From positions 48,325 to 112,324 of the forward strand of contig JAKQKB010000080.1 in assembly GCA_029560875.1 (NCBI GenBank): a stretch of 64,000 nucleotides of DNA, in the 5' to 3' direction. Each line of letters opens with the position of its first letter. The stretch's first letter is position 1. This DNA is from Bacteroidota bacterium. GTDB taxonomy: Bacteria; Bacteroidota; Bacteroidia; Bacteroidales; Tenuifilaceae. Positions 52,356 to 62,365 of the stretch are shown piece by piece. Below the pieces are notes generated by a model. That model was not told the origin of the DNA. It searched no databases and saw nothing but the letters and a program-made list of their open reading frames with translations. The translations under genes and the position numbers were made by a program.

Positions 52356-54677
52356 CTATTTTTTGCCCTTTTTGGCAAATCTCTTAGGCTTTGTTCCCTC
52401 TCCTTGATTTTTAATGATTTTCAAGCATTCCTCATAGGCTAGCGCATGAGCATCGGTTCCTTTGGGAATTTTATAGTTTGCCCCGTTATAGGCAATGTAA
52501 GGGCCCCAACGTCCATTCAGCACCTGAACTTTCTCTTCATGCTCAAACACCTTAATTACCTTTTCGCGTTCTTTTTTGCGACCCTCTTCAATTAATTCTA
52601 TGGCTCTGGCTAAATCAATAGTTAAAGGGTTATCGTCCTTTTTTAAGGAATAGAATTTGGAGTTATGGCGAACATAAGGGCCAAAACGTCCAACTCCAAT
52701 TACAACTTCTTTATCCTCATAGTTACCAATTGTTCTTGGGAGTTTGAATAGCGATAAAGCCTCTTCCAATGTAAGGGTCTCAATAAGTTGTCCCTTTAAC
52801 AAACTGGCAAACTGTGGCTTAATTTTGTTTGCTGTGTCGTTCTCGCCAAGCTGAACAACTGGACCGAATCGACCAATTCTTACGCTAACGGGCTTTCCGC
52901 TTACAGGGTCAACACCTAAAACCCTCTCACCCTTGGTGTAATCGGACTCCTTGGTGGTTTTTTCGACCAACTTATGGAATGGCTTATAGAATTGGTCTAT
53001 CATTTTAGTCCACTCCATGTTTCCCAAGGCAATTTCGTCGAACTCCTTTTCCACATTAGCCGTGAAGTTGTAACTAATAATTTCCTTGAAGTACTCAAGC
53101 AGAAAATCGTTTACAACCATACCTATATCGCTTGGAAACAGTTTCGATTTTTCCGCACCTGTGTTCTCTGTCTTATCTAGTTGCGATATTTTTCCATTCT
53201 TAAGAACGATTGAGGTGTACTTACGCTCAACGCCTTGTCTGTCTTCCTTTAATACATATCCACGGGCAAGTATTGTTGATATTGTTGGAGCATAGGTAGA
53301 TGGCCTACCAATACCTAACTCTTCGAGTTTCTTAACAAGGCTTGCCTCTGTATAGCGTGGTGGACGTTGAGTGAAACGTTCTGTAGCGGCTATTTCTTTA
53401 GGGTCGAGCAATTGTCCAGCCTTAACCGAAGGGAGCAAATCCTTTCCGCCTTCCTCAGAATCGTCGTCGGTTGACTCGAAGTAAACCTTGAGGAAACCAT
53501 CGAAAACAACTACCTCGCCAGTAGCAACGAATTGATGCTCCGACTTTGAAACTTCAATGTTTATGGTGGTTTTTTCCAACTGTGCATCGCTCATTTGCGA
53601 AGCAAGAGTTCTCTTCCAAATCAAATCGTAGAGTTTCTGCTCCGCAGCACTTCCAGGAATTTTAACCTTATCGAAATATGTAGGACGAATGGCCTCGTGT
53701 GCTTCCTGAGCACCCTTTGACTTGGTCTTGAACTGCCGTAAATGATGATACTTATCGCCAAACTCGCTTACAATGATTTGCTTAGCAGCATCCAATGCTG
53801 TTGCCGAAAGGTTAACAGAGTCTGTTCTCATGTATGTTATGTAACCCGACTCGTATAATTTCTGAGCAATTGTCATTGTTTGCGATACAGAGAAGTTGAA
53901 CTTTCGGCTAGCCTCCTGCTGCAATGTTGAGGTTGTAAAAGGGGGCGGTGGCGATTTCTTCGTGGGCTTTTTGGTAACATCGAGCACCTTGAAGGTTGCC
54001 GTTTTGCAATGCTCAATAAAACGTGTTGCCTCCTTTATGTTAGGAAGTTTACTGGAAAGCTCTGCTTTAATATCAACATCACCCTTAAATAATCCTGTAA
54101 CCCTAAAAAACGATGATGAGTTAAACGCAATAATTTCTCTTTCCTTCTCTACAATTAACCTTACCGCAACTGATTGAACTCTGCCAGCTGATAATGATGG
54201 CTTTACCTTTTTCCAAAGGATTGGGGAAAGTTCAAAACCCACCATGCGATCTAAAATTCTACGCGCTTGCTGAGAGTTAACTAGATTTATATCTATGCCA
54301 CGAGGATTTTTTATGGCATTCAAAATGGCGTCCTTAGTAATTTCATGGAAGACAATCCTTTTAGTCTTCTTAGGATCCAATTTGAGAACCTCAGCAAGGT
54401 GCCATGCAATAGCCTCTCCCTCACGGTCTTCATCGGAAGCCAGCCAAACCTGTTGGGCTTCAGCGGATGCTTTCTTCAACTCATCAACCAACTTCTTTTT
54501 ATCATCGCTGATAATGTATTCGGGTTTGTAGTTCTTAGCTATTTCAACTCCAAGATTTTTCTTGGAAAGATCGCGGATATGCCCAAAACTAGACTTAACA
54601 ACAAACTGTTTCCCAAGAAACTTCTCAATTGTTTTAGCTTTGGCAGGTGACTCCACGATAACAAGGTTCTCAATCAT
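52356..54677 (-). CDS. topA: DNA topoisomerase I
   Basis: 773 aa. The TOPRIM domain starts at VIVESPAKAKTIEKFLG (about 6-22) with DEDREGEAIAWHL (Mg-binding acidic triad). The catalytic Tyr lies in YITYMRTDSVNLS, with IRPTYF and GRPSTYAPTI behind. The C-terminus lacks Cys zinc fingers and has GRFGPxV-type repeats (IGRFGPVVQLGE, GVGRFGPYVRHN, LNGRWGPYIAYNG) and a basic tail. It relaxes negatively supercoiled DNA. It is the first gene of a run that continues into the arginase-like gene and perhaps the T9SS operon. Confidence 0.97.
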   Translation of the reverse strand: MIENLVIVESPAKAKTIEKFLGKQFVVKSSFGHIRDLSKKNLGVEIAKNYKPEYIISDDKKKLVDELKKASAEAQQVWLASDEDREGEAIAWHLAEVLKLDPKKTKRIVFHEITKDAILNAIKNPRGIDINLVNSQQARRILDRMVGFELSPILWKKVKPSLSAGRVQSVAVRLIVEKEREIIAFNSSSFFRVTGLFKGDVDIKAELSSKLPNIKEATRFIEHCKTATFKVLDVTKKPTKKSPPPPFTTSTLQQEASRKFNFSVSQTMTIAQKLYESGYITYMRTDSVNLSATALDAAKQIIVSEFGDKYHHLRQFKTKSKGAQEAHEAIRPTYFDKVKIPGSAAEQKLYDLIWKRTLASQMSDAQLEKTTINIEVSKSEHQFVATGEVVVFDGFLKVYFESTDDDSEEGGKDLLPSVKAGQLLDPKEIAATERFTQRPPRYTEASLVKKLEELGIGRPSTYAPTISTILARGYVLKEDRQGVERKYTSIVLKNGKISQLDKTENTGAEKSKLFPSDIGMVVNDFLLEYFKEIISYNFTANVEKEFDEIALGNMEWTKMIDQFYKPFHKLVEKTTKESDYTKGERVLGVDPVSGKPVSVRIGRFGPVVQLGENDTANKIKPQFASLLKGQLIETLTLEEALSLFKLPRTIGNYEDKEVVIGVGRFGPYVRHNSKFYSLKKDDNPLTIDLARAIELIEEGRKKEREKVIKVFEHEEKVQVLNGRWGPYIAYNGANYKIPKGTDAHALAYEECLKIIKNQGEGTKPKRFAKKGKK

Positions 54678-54896
54678 ACCTTAATTATATTGCGTTCAAA
54701 ATTTGGCACAAAGTAAAACATTTGACAGATTATCAACAACAAAATATTTAATTATTGTGAAAGCAACGAACATAACATCCGCAATAAATATCTGTTTTTT
54801 AGAGTATTACGGTATTATTTTAGCTAAATTAAAAAGATAAAACTATCAGCATAAATATTTCTTAACTTTACGGCTTATTACGAAACCTTCATTAGT

Positions 54897-57242
54897 ATGA
54901 AAGTAAAAAACCTTTTGTCCGTCGATAAGTTTCGCCTATGGTTTTGGGGAATCTTTGCATTTATAGGACTTTTCATTATCACTATATTTATTCTGATTGG
55001 GGCTGAATTCTTTGGACCTATGCCTACATTTGAGGAGTTGGAAAACCCCAAAAGCAATATTGCAACCGAAATTATATCGGAAGATAATGTTGTGATGGGT
55101 AATTTCTATGTGCAGAACAGAACATTCATTGATTACGAAGAAATATCGCCCAACGTAATCAACGCATTAATTGCCACAGAAGACGTTAGGTATCATTCCC
55201 ACAGCGGTATAGATTTTAGAGGCTTAGGTCGTGTAATGTTTAAAACGGTTCTGTTTGGTAAAAAAACAGCAGGTGGCGGCAGTACAATTACTCAACAGCT
55301 AGCGAAGAATCTTTTCCCTCGCGATACTGCCAGCAATAGCGCTGCAATTGTGCGTAAAACAAAACTTGTTATTACCAAGTTTAAGGAGTGGATAACCTCT
55401 GTAAAGTTAGAAAGGAACTATACAAAAAAGGAAATTATTGCCATGTACCTCAATGTAGTTGAGTTTGGTAGTAATTCGTACGGTTTGAAATCTGCATCCA
55501 AAACCTTCTTCAATACCACCCCCGATTCACTAAAAATCGAAGAAGCGGCTCTTCTTGTAGGAGTTGTTAATGCACCAACACGCTATAGTCCTGTTCGCAA
55601 TCCTGAACGCTCCATTCAGCGAAGAAACGTTGTTTTGAAGCAAATGGAAAAATATGGATACTTAACCACTCAACAATACGACTCAATATCAAAACTTCCA
55701 ATCACTTTAAATTATAGCGAGCAGGACCACAATGCTGGTTTAGCAACGTATTTCAGAGAAATGATACGCCTTTTTATGACGGCTAAGCAACCTGAACGTC
55801 GTTTCTATTATTCTGCCGATATGTACAGCGAAGATTCTTTGCTTTGGGAAACGAACGCCTTATACGGATGGTGCAGTAAAAATTTAAAACCAGATGGAAC
55901 ACCCTATAACATTTACCGGGATGGTTTAAAGGTTTACACAACAGTAAACTCAAAGATGCAAGAGTATGCAGAAGCATCTCTCAAAGAACATCTAAAAACC
56001 GAACTACAACCAACTCTCGATAACGAGATTAAAGCAAGAGGTGGAAGACTTTACTCATCAAAAATAACCACAGAGCAGGCTAACGATATTATATACTCTG
56101 CCATGCGCCAAACTGAACGCTATAGACTACTTAGAAATGCCGGCGCAACAAAAGATAGTATTATGGCCAGTTTTAACGAAAAGGTTAGAATGAAGGTCTT
56201 TACATGGAAGGGTGAACGCGATACGCTAATGAGTCCTTTAGACTCTATCAAACATTACAAAAAATTCCTACGCTCAAGTTTTATGGCTATGGATCCACAC
56301 AATGGGCATATTAAAGCTTATGTTGGTGGACCAGATTTCCGTCATTTTAAATACGATATGGTTAAACAGGGTAAGCGTCAGGTTGGTTCTACAATAAAGC
56401 CATTCCTGTATACCCTTGCAATGCAAGAAGGCTACTCTCCTTGCCTAGAGGTTCCTAATGTTCCTCAGACTTTCTTAGTTGCTGACTCCACCTATACTCC
56501 TAAAAACTCGGGTGCCACAAAGTATGATGGCAAAATGGTTACGTTAAAATGGGGACTAGCAAACTCTGTAAACTATATATCTGCTTGGGTTCTGAAACAG
56601 TTTACCCCTGAAGCAGTAGTTGATATGATTAAACAATTAGGTATTCATAGCAAGGTAGAACCCGTGTATTCAATATTCCTTGGTCCATTCGATTTTAGTT
56701 TATACGAAATGGTTGGTGCCTATGGAACCTTTGTTAACAAAGGAGTACATGTTGAACCTATTTTTGTTACCCGTATTGAGGATAGAAATGGTAACGTTTT
56801 AGCCCAATTCAACACAACCAAAACCGAGGCAATTAGCGACCAAACTGCCTTTTTAATGGTAAATCTTTTAGAAGGAGTGGTTAACCAAGGTACTGGAGTT
56901 CGATTACGCTACAAGTATCAACTTCCAGGTAAAATTGGTGGTAAAACGGGTACAACCCAAAACCATTCCGATGGTTGGTTTATGGGAATTACTCCAAATC
57001 TAGTTGCTGGTGTTTGGACTGGCGCAGAGGATAGAGCGGTGCATTTTGATAACCTTAAAATGGGACAAGGTGCAAGCATGGCTTTGCCTGTTTTTGCCAA
57101 TTTCCTTCAAAAGGTTTATGCAGACCCTTCGTTGGGAATTTCTCCAGAAGATGATTGGGATAGACCTGTTCTTCAGAAGTACATCAACTTGAATTGCGAC
57201 AGTAAAATGGATGATGAAATTAACGAGATAGAATTCTTCTAA
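54897..57242 (+). CDS. Bifunctional penicillin-binding protein 1A
   Basis: 781 aa. One N-terminal membrane helix (about 15-40) precedes the GT51 glycosyltransferase domain (about 70-245; ATEDVRYHSHSGID with the catalytic Glu, GGGSTITQQLAKNLF). A transpeptidase domain (about 430-740) follows, with SxxK in VGSTIKPFLY, SxN in NSVNYIS and KTGTTQN. It polymerises and cross-links peptidoglycan. TAACTTTA at 54863-54870 is a possible -7 box 26 bp upstream. Its last 4 bp overlap the end of the convergent ABC gene. Confidence 0.95.
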   Translation: MKVKNLLSVDKFRLWFWGIFAFIGLFIITIFILIGAEFFGPMPTFEELENPKSNIATEIISEDNVVMGNFYVQNRTFIDYEEISPNVINALIATEDVRYHSHSGIDFRGLGRVMFKTVLFGKKTAGGGSTITQQLAKNLFPRDTASNSAAIVRKTKLVITKFKEWITSVKLERNYTKKEIIAMYLNVVEFGSNSYGLKSASKTFFNTTPDSLKIEEAALLVGVVNAPTRYSPVRNPERSIQRRNVVLKQMEKYGYLTTQQYDSISKLPITLNYSEQDHNAGLATYFREMIRLFMTAKQPERRFYYSADMYSEDSLLWETNALYGWCSKNLKPDGTPYNIYRDGLKVYTTVNSKMQEYAEASLKEHLKTELQPTLDNEIKARGGRLYSSKITTEQANDIIYSAMRQTERYRLLRNAGATKDSIMASFNEKVRMKVFTWKGERDTLMSPLDSIKHYKKFLRSSFMAMDPHNGHIKAYVGGPDFRHFKYDMVKQGKRQVGSTIKPFLYTLAMQEGYSPCLEVPNVPQTFLVADSTYTPKNSGATKYDGKMVTLKWGLANSVNYISAWVLKQFTPEAVVDMIKQLGIHSKVEPVYSIFLGPFDFSLYEMVGAYGTFVNKGVHVEPIFVTRIEDRNGNVLAQFNTTKTEAISDQTAFLMVNLLEGVVNQGTGVRLRYKYQLPGKIGGKTGTTQNHSDGWFMGITPNLVAGVWTGAEDRAVHFDNLKMGQGASMALPVFANFLQKVYADPSLGISPEDDWDRPVLQKYINLNCDSKMDDEINEIEFF

Positions 57243-58846
57243 CTCTTTAATCCAGGAACAGAGTCAATCAAATTCTTAGTATAATCTGTTTGGGGCCTGT
57301 CGAATATTTCGTTCACAGGCCCTAATTCTACTATGTTGCCGTGCTGGAGGACAATAACTCTATCGCTAATGTGGCGCACAACGCCCAAATCATGCGAGAT
57401 GAATAGATATGTGAGGTTGAAATCCCTTTTTAGCTCATCGAGTAATTCTAGAATCTGTGCCTGTATAGCCACATCGAGTGCCGAGATAATCTCATCGCAA
57501 ATAAGCACTTTTGGTTGAAGTGTTAGCGCACGTGCAATTACTATACGCTGACGCTGTCCACCCGAGAACTCGTGGGGATACCTATAAAAACTGCTTTCGG
57601 GTAACTTTACCTTATCAAGAAGATTTAAAACTATCTGCTTGGCCTCCTCAGTTTTATTGACTAATCCGTGGTAAAGCATTGGCTCCATAAGGGCTTGTCC
57701 AACAGTTAAGCGCGGATTAAGCGATGAGTAAGGGTCCTGAAAAATTAGTTGAACCTCTCGTCTAAAATTCAACATTTCGTTCCTTGTGAAATTTTCAATG
57801 GGTTTACCATTGTAGAGGATATTGCCCGAGTTTTTCTTTATCAACCTGAGTATTGACCTCCCAATTGTGCTTTTTCCAGAACCGGACTCGCCAACCAATC
57901 CGAGAGTCTCCCCTTCAAGCAAATCGAAACTTACCTTGTTTACTGCAATAAACCGATTCGATAATCGCTTAAAAAACTTGTTTTGCTTGCCATACAGCAC
58001 CTCAAGATTGTTTACACTAAAAATCTTAGGCTTAGCAAGGTCTGTCGAAAATGAACTATTTGGAGAGTTAAGCGATTTTCTGAAATTTATTAAAGCTTGG
58101 GTATATGGGTGGCTTGGCGAATTGAATACCTCCTTAGCCTTTCCGCTTTCAACAATTTCGCCAAGTTTCATCACAATCACATTATCGGCAACCTCCTCAA
58201 TTACGCTCAAATCGTGCGATATAAATATTATTCCCATTTGGTAGCGATTCCTAATATCGTTCAGAAGAGCAAGAATACTTTTCTGAACGGTTACGTCGAG
58301 CGCAGTGGTTGGTTCATCGGCAATAAGTAGTTTCGGATTACCTGCAAGGGCAAAAGCAATCATCACCCGTTGCTTTTGACCGCCACTAAGCTGATGTGGA
58401 TAGCTACTATAAATCTTCTTAGGGTCAGGTAGCTGCATCTCTGCAAGCAAATCCATACATCTATCTTCAGCAGACTTTCCTCTCAACCCAGAATTCAATT
58501 CCACGGCTTCCAACAGTTGCTCTCCACATCGCATCGATGGATTCAGAGAGGTATGCGGCTCCTGAAAAATCATTGCAATATCTTTTCCCCTTAACTGTCG
58601 ATGTTCCTCATTGGAGATTTTTATCAAATCAACCTTGCTAGATTTGTCTTTTGTAAAAAGAATTGAGCCTGATTTAACCACCGCACTGTTTGGTAGCAAC
58701 CCCATTATACAGAGCGATGAAATGGATTTTCCTGAGCCCGATTCACCAACAATTCCAAGTATTTCACCAGAGTTGAGATGAAAACTGATTCCCTTTACCA
58801 CCTCATTGTTCCCAAAGGCAACGGTTAAATTCTCAACGCTCAGCAT
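57239..58846 (-). CDS. Tandem-domain oligopeptide-type ABC ATPase (DppD-DppF fusion, YejF-like)
   Basis: 535 aa with two complete ATPase halves. The first has GESGSGKS (about 35-42), LSGGQKQR and LLIADEPTTALDV; the second has GESGSGKST (about 310), FSGGQRQRIVIARAL and LICDEIISALDV. Each ends with a peptide-transporter C-terminal region (SPSHPYTQAL, RPQTDYTKNLIDSVP). Such fusions power peptide or nickel importers, but no permease or binding-protein gene is adjacent. The second Walker B reads CDEIIS instead of CDEPVS, a minor change. It overlaps the upstream gene by TAATG. Confidence 0.9.
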   Translation of the reverse strand: MLSVENLTVAFGNNEVVKGISFHLNSGEILGIVGESGSGKSISSLCIMGLLPNSAVVKSGSILFTKDKSSKVDLIKISNEEHRQLRGKDIAMIFQEPHTSLNPSMRCGEQLLEAVELNSGLRGKSAEDRCMDLLAEMQLPDPKKIYSSYPHQLSGGQKQRVMIAFALAGNPKLLIADEPTTALDVTVQKSILALLNDIRNRYQMGIIFISHDLSVIEEVADNVIVMKLGEIVESGKAKEVFNSPSHPYTQALINFRKSLNSPNSSFSTDLAKPKIFSVNNLEVLYGKQNKFFKRLSNRFIAVNKVSFDLLEGETLGLVGESGSGKSTIGRSILRLIKKNSGNILYNGKPIENFTRNEMLNFRREVQLIFQDPYSSLNPRLTVGQALMEPMLYHGLVNKTEEAKQIVLNLLDKVKLPESSFYRYPHEFSGGQRQRIVIARALTLQPKVLICDEIISALDVAIQAQILELLDELKRDFNLTYLFISHDLGVVRHISDRVIVLQHGNIVELGPVNEIFDRPQTDYTKNLIDSVPGLKS

Positions 58847-60117
58847 TAAAGCGATGTGTTTGAAAAATGATTATTCAGAATTGCTTCACCCATAAGGTAT
58901 CCGTGAGCAGTGGCATAGATAATTGAACGTGTTGCTCCAGAACAATCGCCAATAAACTTGAGCTTTGGATTGGTTATGTTGTTCAACCTATTGGAGTAGA
59001 ACTTAATTTCTGGGGCATAAACCAAGTTATCGTTGTTGGCAATGCCTGGAATAACGGTATCAAGGTTTTCTACAAAATCAATGATACTTTCAATTATTCG
59101 CCTTGGAAAGGCAAGGTTTACATCTCCTAAAATATACTTATCATGTTCTAGCGTGGGTAGTACTCGGTACAAGTTCTTTGTCCGTTTCGACTCCTTAAAG
59201 TGGCTGTAGGTTTGAAGTATAACTTTTCCTTCGCCAGCCAACAAATTCGATAGTTTTGCGATATATGAGCCATATCCAATTGGGTCCTTAAATGGCTCGG
59301 TTAGAACTAGCGATGCAAGTATTGCAAAGTTGGTATTGGTGCTCTTCTCGCGCATCTTAGCGTGACCGTTCACGGTTGTAAAATCGCCGTAATTCTCGGT
59401 TACCACAAATCCCGATGGATTATTACAAAATGTACGAACCATATAGCCCGTGCGGCTCTTGTATTTCACCTTGAACTCGTACATCTCCTTGTTGAGCTCC
59501 TCAACAATATGATTTGGAACCTCGTAGCGAATACCTAAATCGACCTTGGTATTATTCTGAACCAACGTTGGATTCTCGCCAATAAGCTTATTGATAAGCT
59601 TATGACCACTACGTCCAACTGCAACTACTGCCATATCGAAGTAATCGGAGTCGTTTATAACAATGCCGCCATTGTTGGACTCGATGCTTTTAATCTCGGC
59701 ATCGAAGTGAAAATGGATGTTGGATGATTTCCCAAACATCGCATAGATATTGAAAAGCACCTCCTTGAGTTGGTCTGTGCCGATATGGTAAAACTCCGAG
59801 GAAATTGGCATAAAACCTTTTTCGTAGAACTGTCTGTAATAAGTTTGCGAACTGAACGATTTGCCTGTTTCAACGTGCTTGCGTTCAGTAAAGTTGATGT
59901 AAAAATCGACCAGCTTGCGTTGCAGTATTGGGTCGATAAAAATATCGCCACCCATCTCGGACGAGACAAACAACTTTCCATCGGCTCTTATCCCCGAAAT
60001 GCTAGACGAATAGATATCCGGGCTTTTCTCAAACACATGAATTTCGTGTTCGGTATCCTTCATTCGCTCCAGCAGTCCAATTGCTGCTGCACCAAAACCT
60101 ATAACTGCTATTTTCAT
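58846..60117 (-). CDS. FAD-dependent dehydrogenase-like protein (COG2509 type)
   Basis: 423 aa. The N-terminal FAD-binding motif is GFGAAAIG (7-14) with the acidic ribose contact near VFEKS (28-32). Later motifs are VAVGRSGHKLINK, GIRYEVPNHI, and FIGDCSGATRSIIYATAHGYLMGE near the C-terminus, which closes the FAD site. The layout resembles uncharacterised dehydrogenases of the COG2509 group (BaiN/RdsA-like). The substrate is unknown. Its stop overlaps the ABC ATPase start (TAATG), so both are made from one transcript. Confidence 0.78.
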   Translation of the reverse strand: MKIAVIGFGAAAIGLLERMKDTEHEIHVFEKSPDIYSSSISGIRADGKLFVSSEMGGDIFIDPILQRKLVDFYINFTERKHVETGKSFSSQTYYRQFYEKGFMPISSEFYHIGTDQLKEVLFNIYAMFGKSSNIHFHFDAEIKSIESNNGGIVINDSDYFDMAVVAVGRSGHKLINKLIGENPTLVQNNTKVDLGIRYEVPNHIVEELNKEMYEFKVKYKSRTGYMVRTFCNNPSGFVVTENYGDFTTVNGHAKMREKSTNTNFAILASLVLTEPFKDPIGYGSYIAKLSNLLAGEGKVILQTYSHFKESKRTKNLYRVLPTLEHDKYILGDVNLAFPRRIIESIIDFVENLDTVIPGIANNDNLVYAPEIKFYSNRLNNITNPKLKFIGDCSGATRSIIYATAHGYLMGEAILNNHFSNTSL

Positions 60118-60234
60118 AACTTAAGACGCTAGATATTAGACACAAGACATCAGAAAGCAACGTTCAGTAAAATCAAAACAGAACTAGCAGTAATATTAAA
60201 ACTTTTAATGCAGAAAAAGTAATGGTGTTGATAA

Positions 60235-60840
60235 CTATTGCACCGATGAATGTTTTGCATCTTTCCTTGCAAGTAACTCAACCCTAAGCATCAGTAACAT
60301 TAGAACTGCAACGCAGATAATTGCCCTTACAGAGTAAACAGTAGCTAAAGTTCCCTTACTCGATAGAAGTGAAATTGCTGGGTTTAACATCATTATAAAC
60401 CATACGGAAAAGGGCTCTGTGTTTTCTCTGGATTCCAAAAGACGTTTCACCACAGGAAAGTACGAAATTACCATTATACCTTGAATACAAAAATTAGTAA
60501 TAATATGGTCCTGAGTAATAATCCAAAAAAGTACAATTAATATCACCGCAACTAAGCAGCCTGTGTCAAACTTTGTAAACCGAGAACTCTTATCGCCCCA
60601 TATAAGAATAGCAATTGTAACAGTAACAACGTAAACAATATCGGCTGTATTAAGAATGTTATCCAGAAATCCGTGATTGCCTTCGGCCATATAGGTTACT
60701 AAGCTCATTGTTACGGCAATCGAAAAAAACAGCCACATTGCTAGGGCTGGCTTAATTTCTTTTTTGTAGAGCAACCAACAGTATCGAACTAAAATAAATA
60801 TATTAAGAGCAACAACTGTGTAGATTGAAAATTCGCGCAT
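60235..60840 (-). CDS. Multi-pass membrane protein of unknown function
   Basis: 201 aa with six predicted membrane helices (about 5-23, 32-50, 64-84, 93-112, 117-135 and 165-188). No signature motif was recognised. It is the first minus-strand gene left of the insertion sequence; its start codon lies 19 bp from the IS left end, so the native promoter may have been displaced by the IS. Confidence 0.65.
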   Translation of the reverse strand: MREFSIYTVVALNIFILVRYCWLLYKKEIKPALAMWLFFSIAVTMSLVTYMAEGNHGFLDNILNTADIVYVVTVTIAILIWGDKSSRFTKFDTGCLVAVILIVLFWIITQDHIITNFCIQGIMVISYFPVVKRLLESRENTEPFSVWFIMMLNPAISLLSSKGTLATVYSVRAIICVAVLMLLMLRVELLARKDAKHSSVQ

Positions 60841-60859
60841 AATTTTTTAAAATCATTAG

Positions 60860-62281
60860 TAACCGACAAAACATTTTAATCAACAGGATGGTCAACCGAA
60901 GTTAACCAATCCTGTATCTTAGCTGCATAAACTACCAATTTATTCAGCATGGGCGAAAGTACAAATAAAAATTTAGTCGGCCAGCCGATTATAACACAAG
61001 TTTTAGCTTTAGTTAATAGAAACAAATTCAATGGATTAGTTAAGCAACATGAATCGGACAGGTACTATAAAAAGTTTTCTACATGGGCTCATTTTACCAG
61101 CATGATGTTCGGCATTTTCAGCCGTTGCGACTCTGTCACCGAAATTGTGGAAGGCATGATTGGCTGTGTTGGTAAATTAGTCCATTTTGGGCTGAAGGAA
61201 GTGCCTCCCAAAAGCACCATCACCGATGGAAATCGGCAGCGCGACAACAAGTTCTTTGAATCATTATATTTCAGTTTGGTAAAACGGTACAGTAGTTTTT
61301 TGTCGTCCAGCCGAACCATAGGATTAAATATAAAAGAGCTATACATAGTTGATTCAACCACCATTCAACTTTTCAGTAGCCTGATTTTCAAAGGTGTTGG
61401 GCGTAATCCTAAAGATGGCAGCAAGAAAAAAGGAGGGCTAAAGGTTCATATGTTAATCGATGCATTGCAGGATGTGGGAAAGTTTGTAAAAGTAACAGCG
61501 GCAAAAGTTCATGACAGCAAGTTTTTAAACGAACTAAGCCTTAACCCGTTTAGCATGGTGGTTTTCGATAAAGCGTATAACCATTACAAACTTTTTGCCA
61601 AGTGGACGGAAAAACAAGTATGGTTCGTTACCCGCATGAAAGACAACGCCGTTTACAAGGTTGAGCAAGTTGTCAGTGAAAATGCAATTCCTGAAGGAAA
61701 AGCAGGTGTTTTGAAAGAAGAAAGGGTTAATCTATGCTACAAAGAAAACAAAAGGGACAAAGAGTTTCAAAAGTTGTCGCTACGCAGGATAACATACCGG
61801 GATGAAAAAGGCCGCATGTACGTGTTTATTACCAATAATACTGAACTTACAGCCCAAGATATTGCTGATATATACAAGCAGCGCTGGCAAATCGAGCTGC
61901 TGTTTAAAAAGATGAAGCAGAACTTTCAGCTGCACTGTTTTTATGGTGAAAGCGAAAATGCCATCCGAATACAAATCTGGTGCACGCTTATCGCTCAACT
62001 GCTATTAACTGTACTTCAGCGAAAGACAGAAACAAAGAAAGCATTCTCCACCATTGCTTGTCTGGTTAGACAGCATTTGGTAAGCTATTTGAATCTTGAG
62101 GAGCTGCTAAAAAACTCCAAACGGTTTTATGAAAAGTACCGAAAAACGGTCGATTATAGCAACAGCTTGTTCCCGTTGACAGGGTAAAAAAAAGAGGGCT
62201 TTGTTTTTGAAGTTAAAAAATGAATACAGATTATCAATAAGTTAAATATACAATATGCCGATTTAAGATTTTAGTCGGTTA
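60860..62281 (+). mobile_element. IS4-family insertion sequence, about 1.42 kb
   Basis: Imperfect terminal inverted repeats share TAACCGAC plus further matches (about 17 of 23 positions): left TAACCGACAAAAC starting at 60860, right TAACCGACTAAAA read on the minus strand from 62281. A single transposase gene fills the element. An imperfect hairpin (60883-60915) lies between the left end and the transposase start, as in elements that block read-through transcription. No target duplication was found. The right end interrupts an attC-like repeat. Confidence 0.8.
60949..62187 (+). CDS. IS4-family transposase with DUF4372 N-terminus
   Basis: 412 aa. The N-terminal DUF4372 domain (about 10-80; FSTWAHFTSMMFGIFSRCDSVTEIV) precedes the DDE catalytic core. 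Asp135 lies in IVDSTTIQLF, Asp207 in VVFDKAYNHY and Glu316 in the YREK-like signature YKQRWQIELLFKKMK. The reading frame is intact, so the element may be active. It moves the IS by cut-and-paste DNA transposition. Confidence 0.93.
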   Translation: MGESTNKNLVGQPIITQVLALVNRNKFNGLVKQHESDRYYKKFSTWAHFTSMMFGIFSRCDSVTEIVEGMIGCVGKLVHFGLKEVPPKSTITDGNRQRDNKFFESLYFSLVKRYSSFLSSSRTIGLNIKELYIVDSTTIQLFSSLIFKGVGRNPKDGSKKKGGLKVHMLIDALQDVGKFVKVTAAKVHDSKFLNELSLNPFSMVVFDKAYNHYKLFAKWTEKQVWFVTRMKDNAVYKVEQVVSENAIPEGKAGVLKEERVNLCYKENKRDKEFQKLSLRRITYRDEKGRMYVFITNNTELTAQDIADIYKQRWQIELLFKKMKQNFQLHCFYGESENAIRIQIWCTLIAQLLLTVLQRKTETKKAFSTIACLVRQHLVSYLNLEELLKNSKRFYEKYRKTVDYSNSLFPLTG

Positions 62282-62352
62282 ACAATGGTTAAAAGTAATA
62301 AAAATTCTGCATCTGCATCATCAACCCCAGTAGTTTGAACCGCTTGTTAGCG
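62282..62352. repeat. attC-like repeat, copy 1 (truncated by the IS)
   Basis: It matches the right-hand about 75 bp of copies 2 and 3 (AAAATTCTGCATCTGCATCATC, CCCCAGT) and ends in GTTAGCG (62346-62352). The left half is missing, cut at the IS end, and is not found on the other side of the IS. It lies 13 bp downstream of the stop codon of the FISUMP gene. Confidence 0.75.
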
Positions 62353-62365
62353 TTCGTTGATTTTT

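Noticed and set aside
60840..62295. Target-site duplication around the IS4 element
   Set aside because: The sequences just outside the inverted repeats do not match each other over 8-12 bp.
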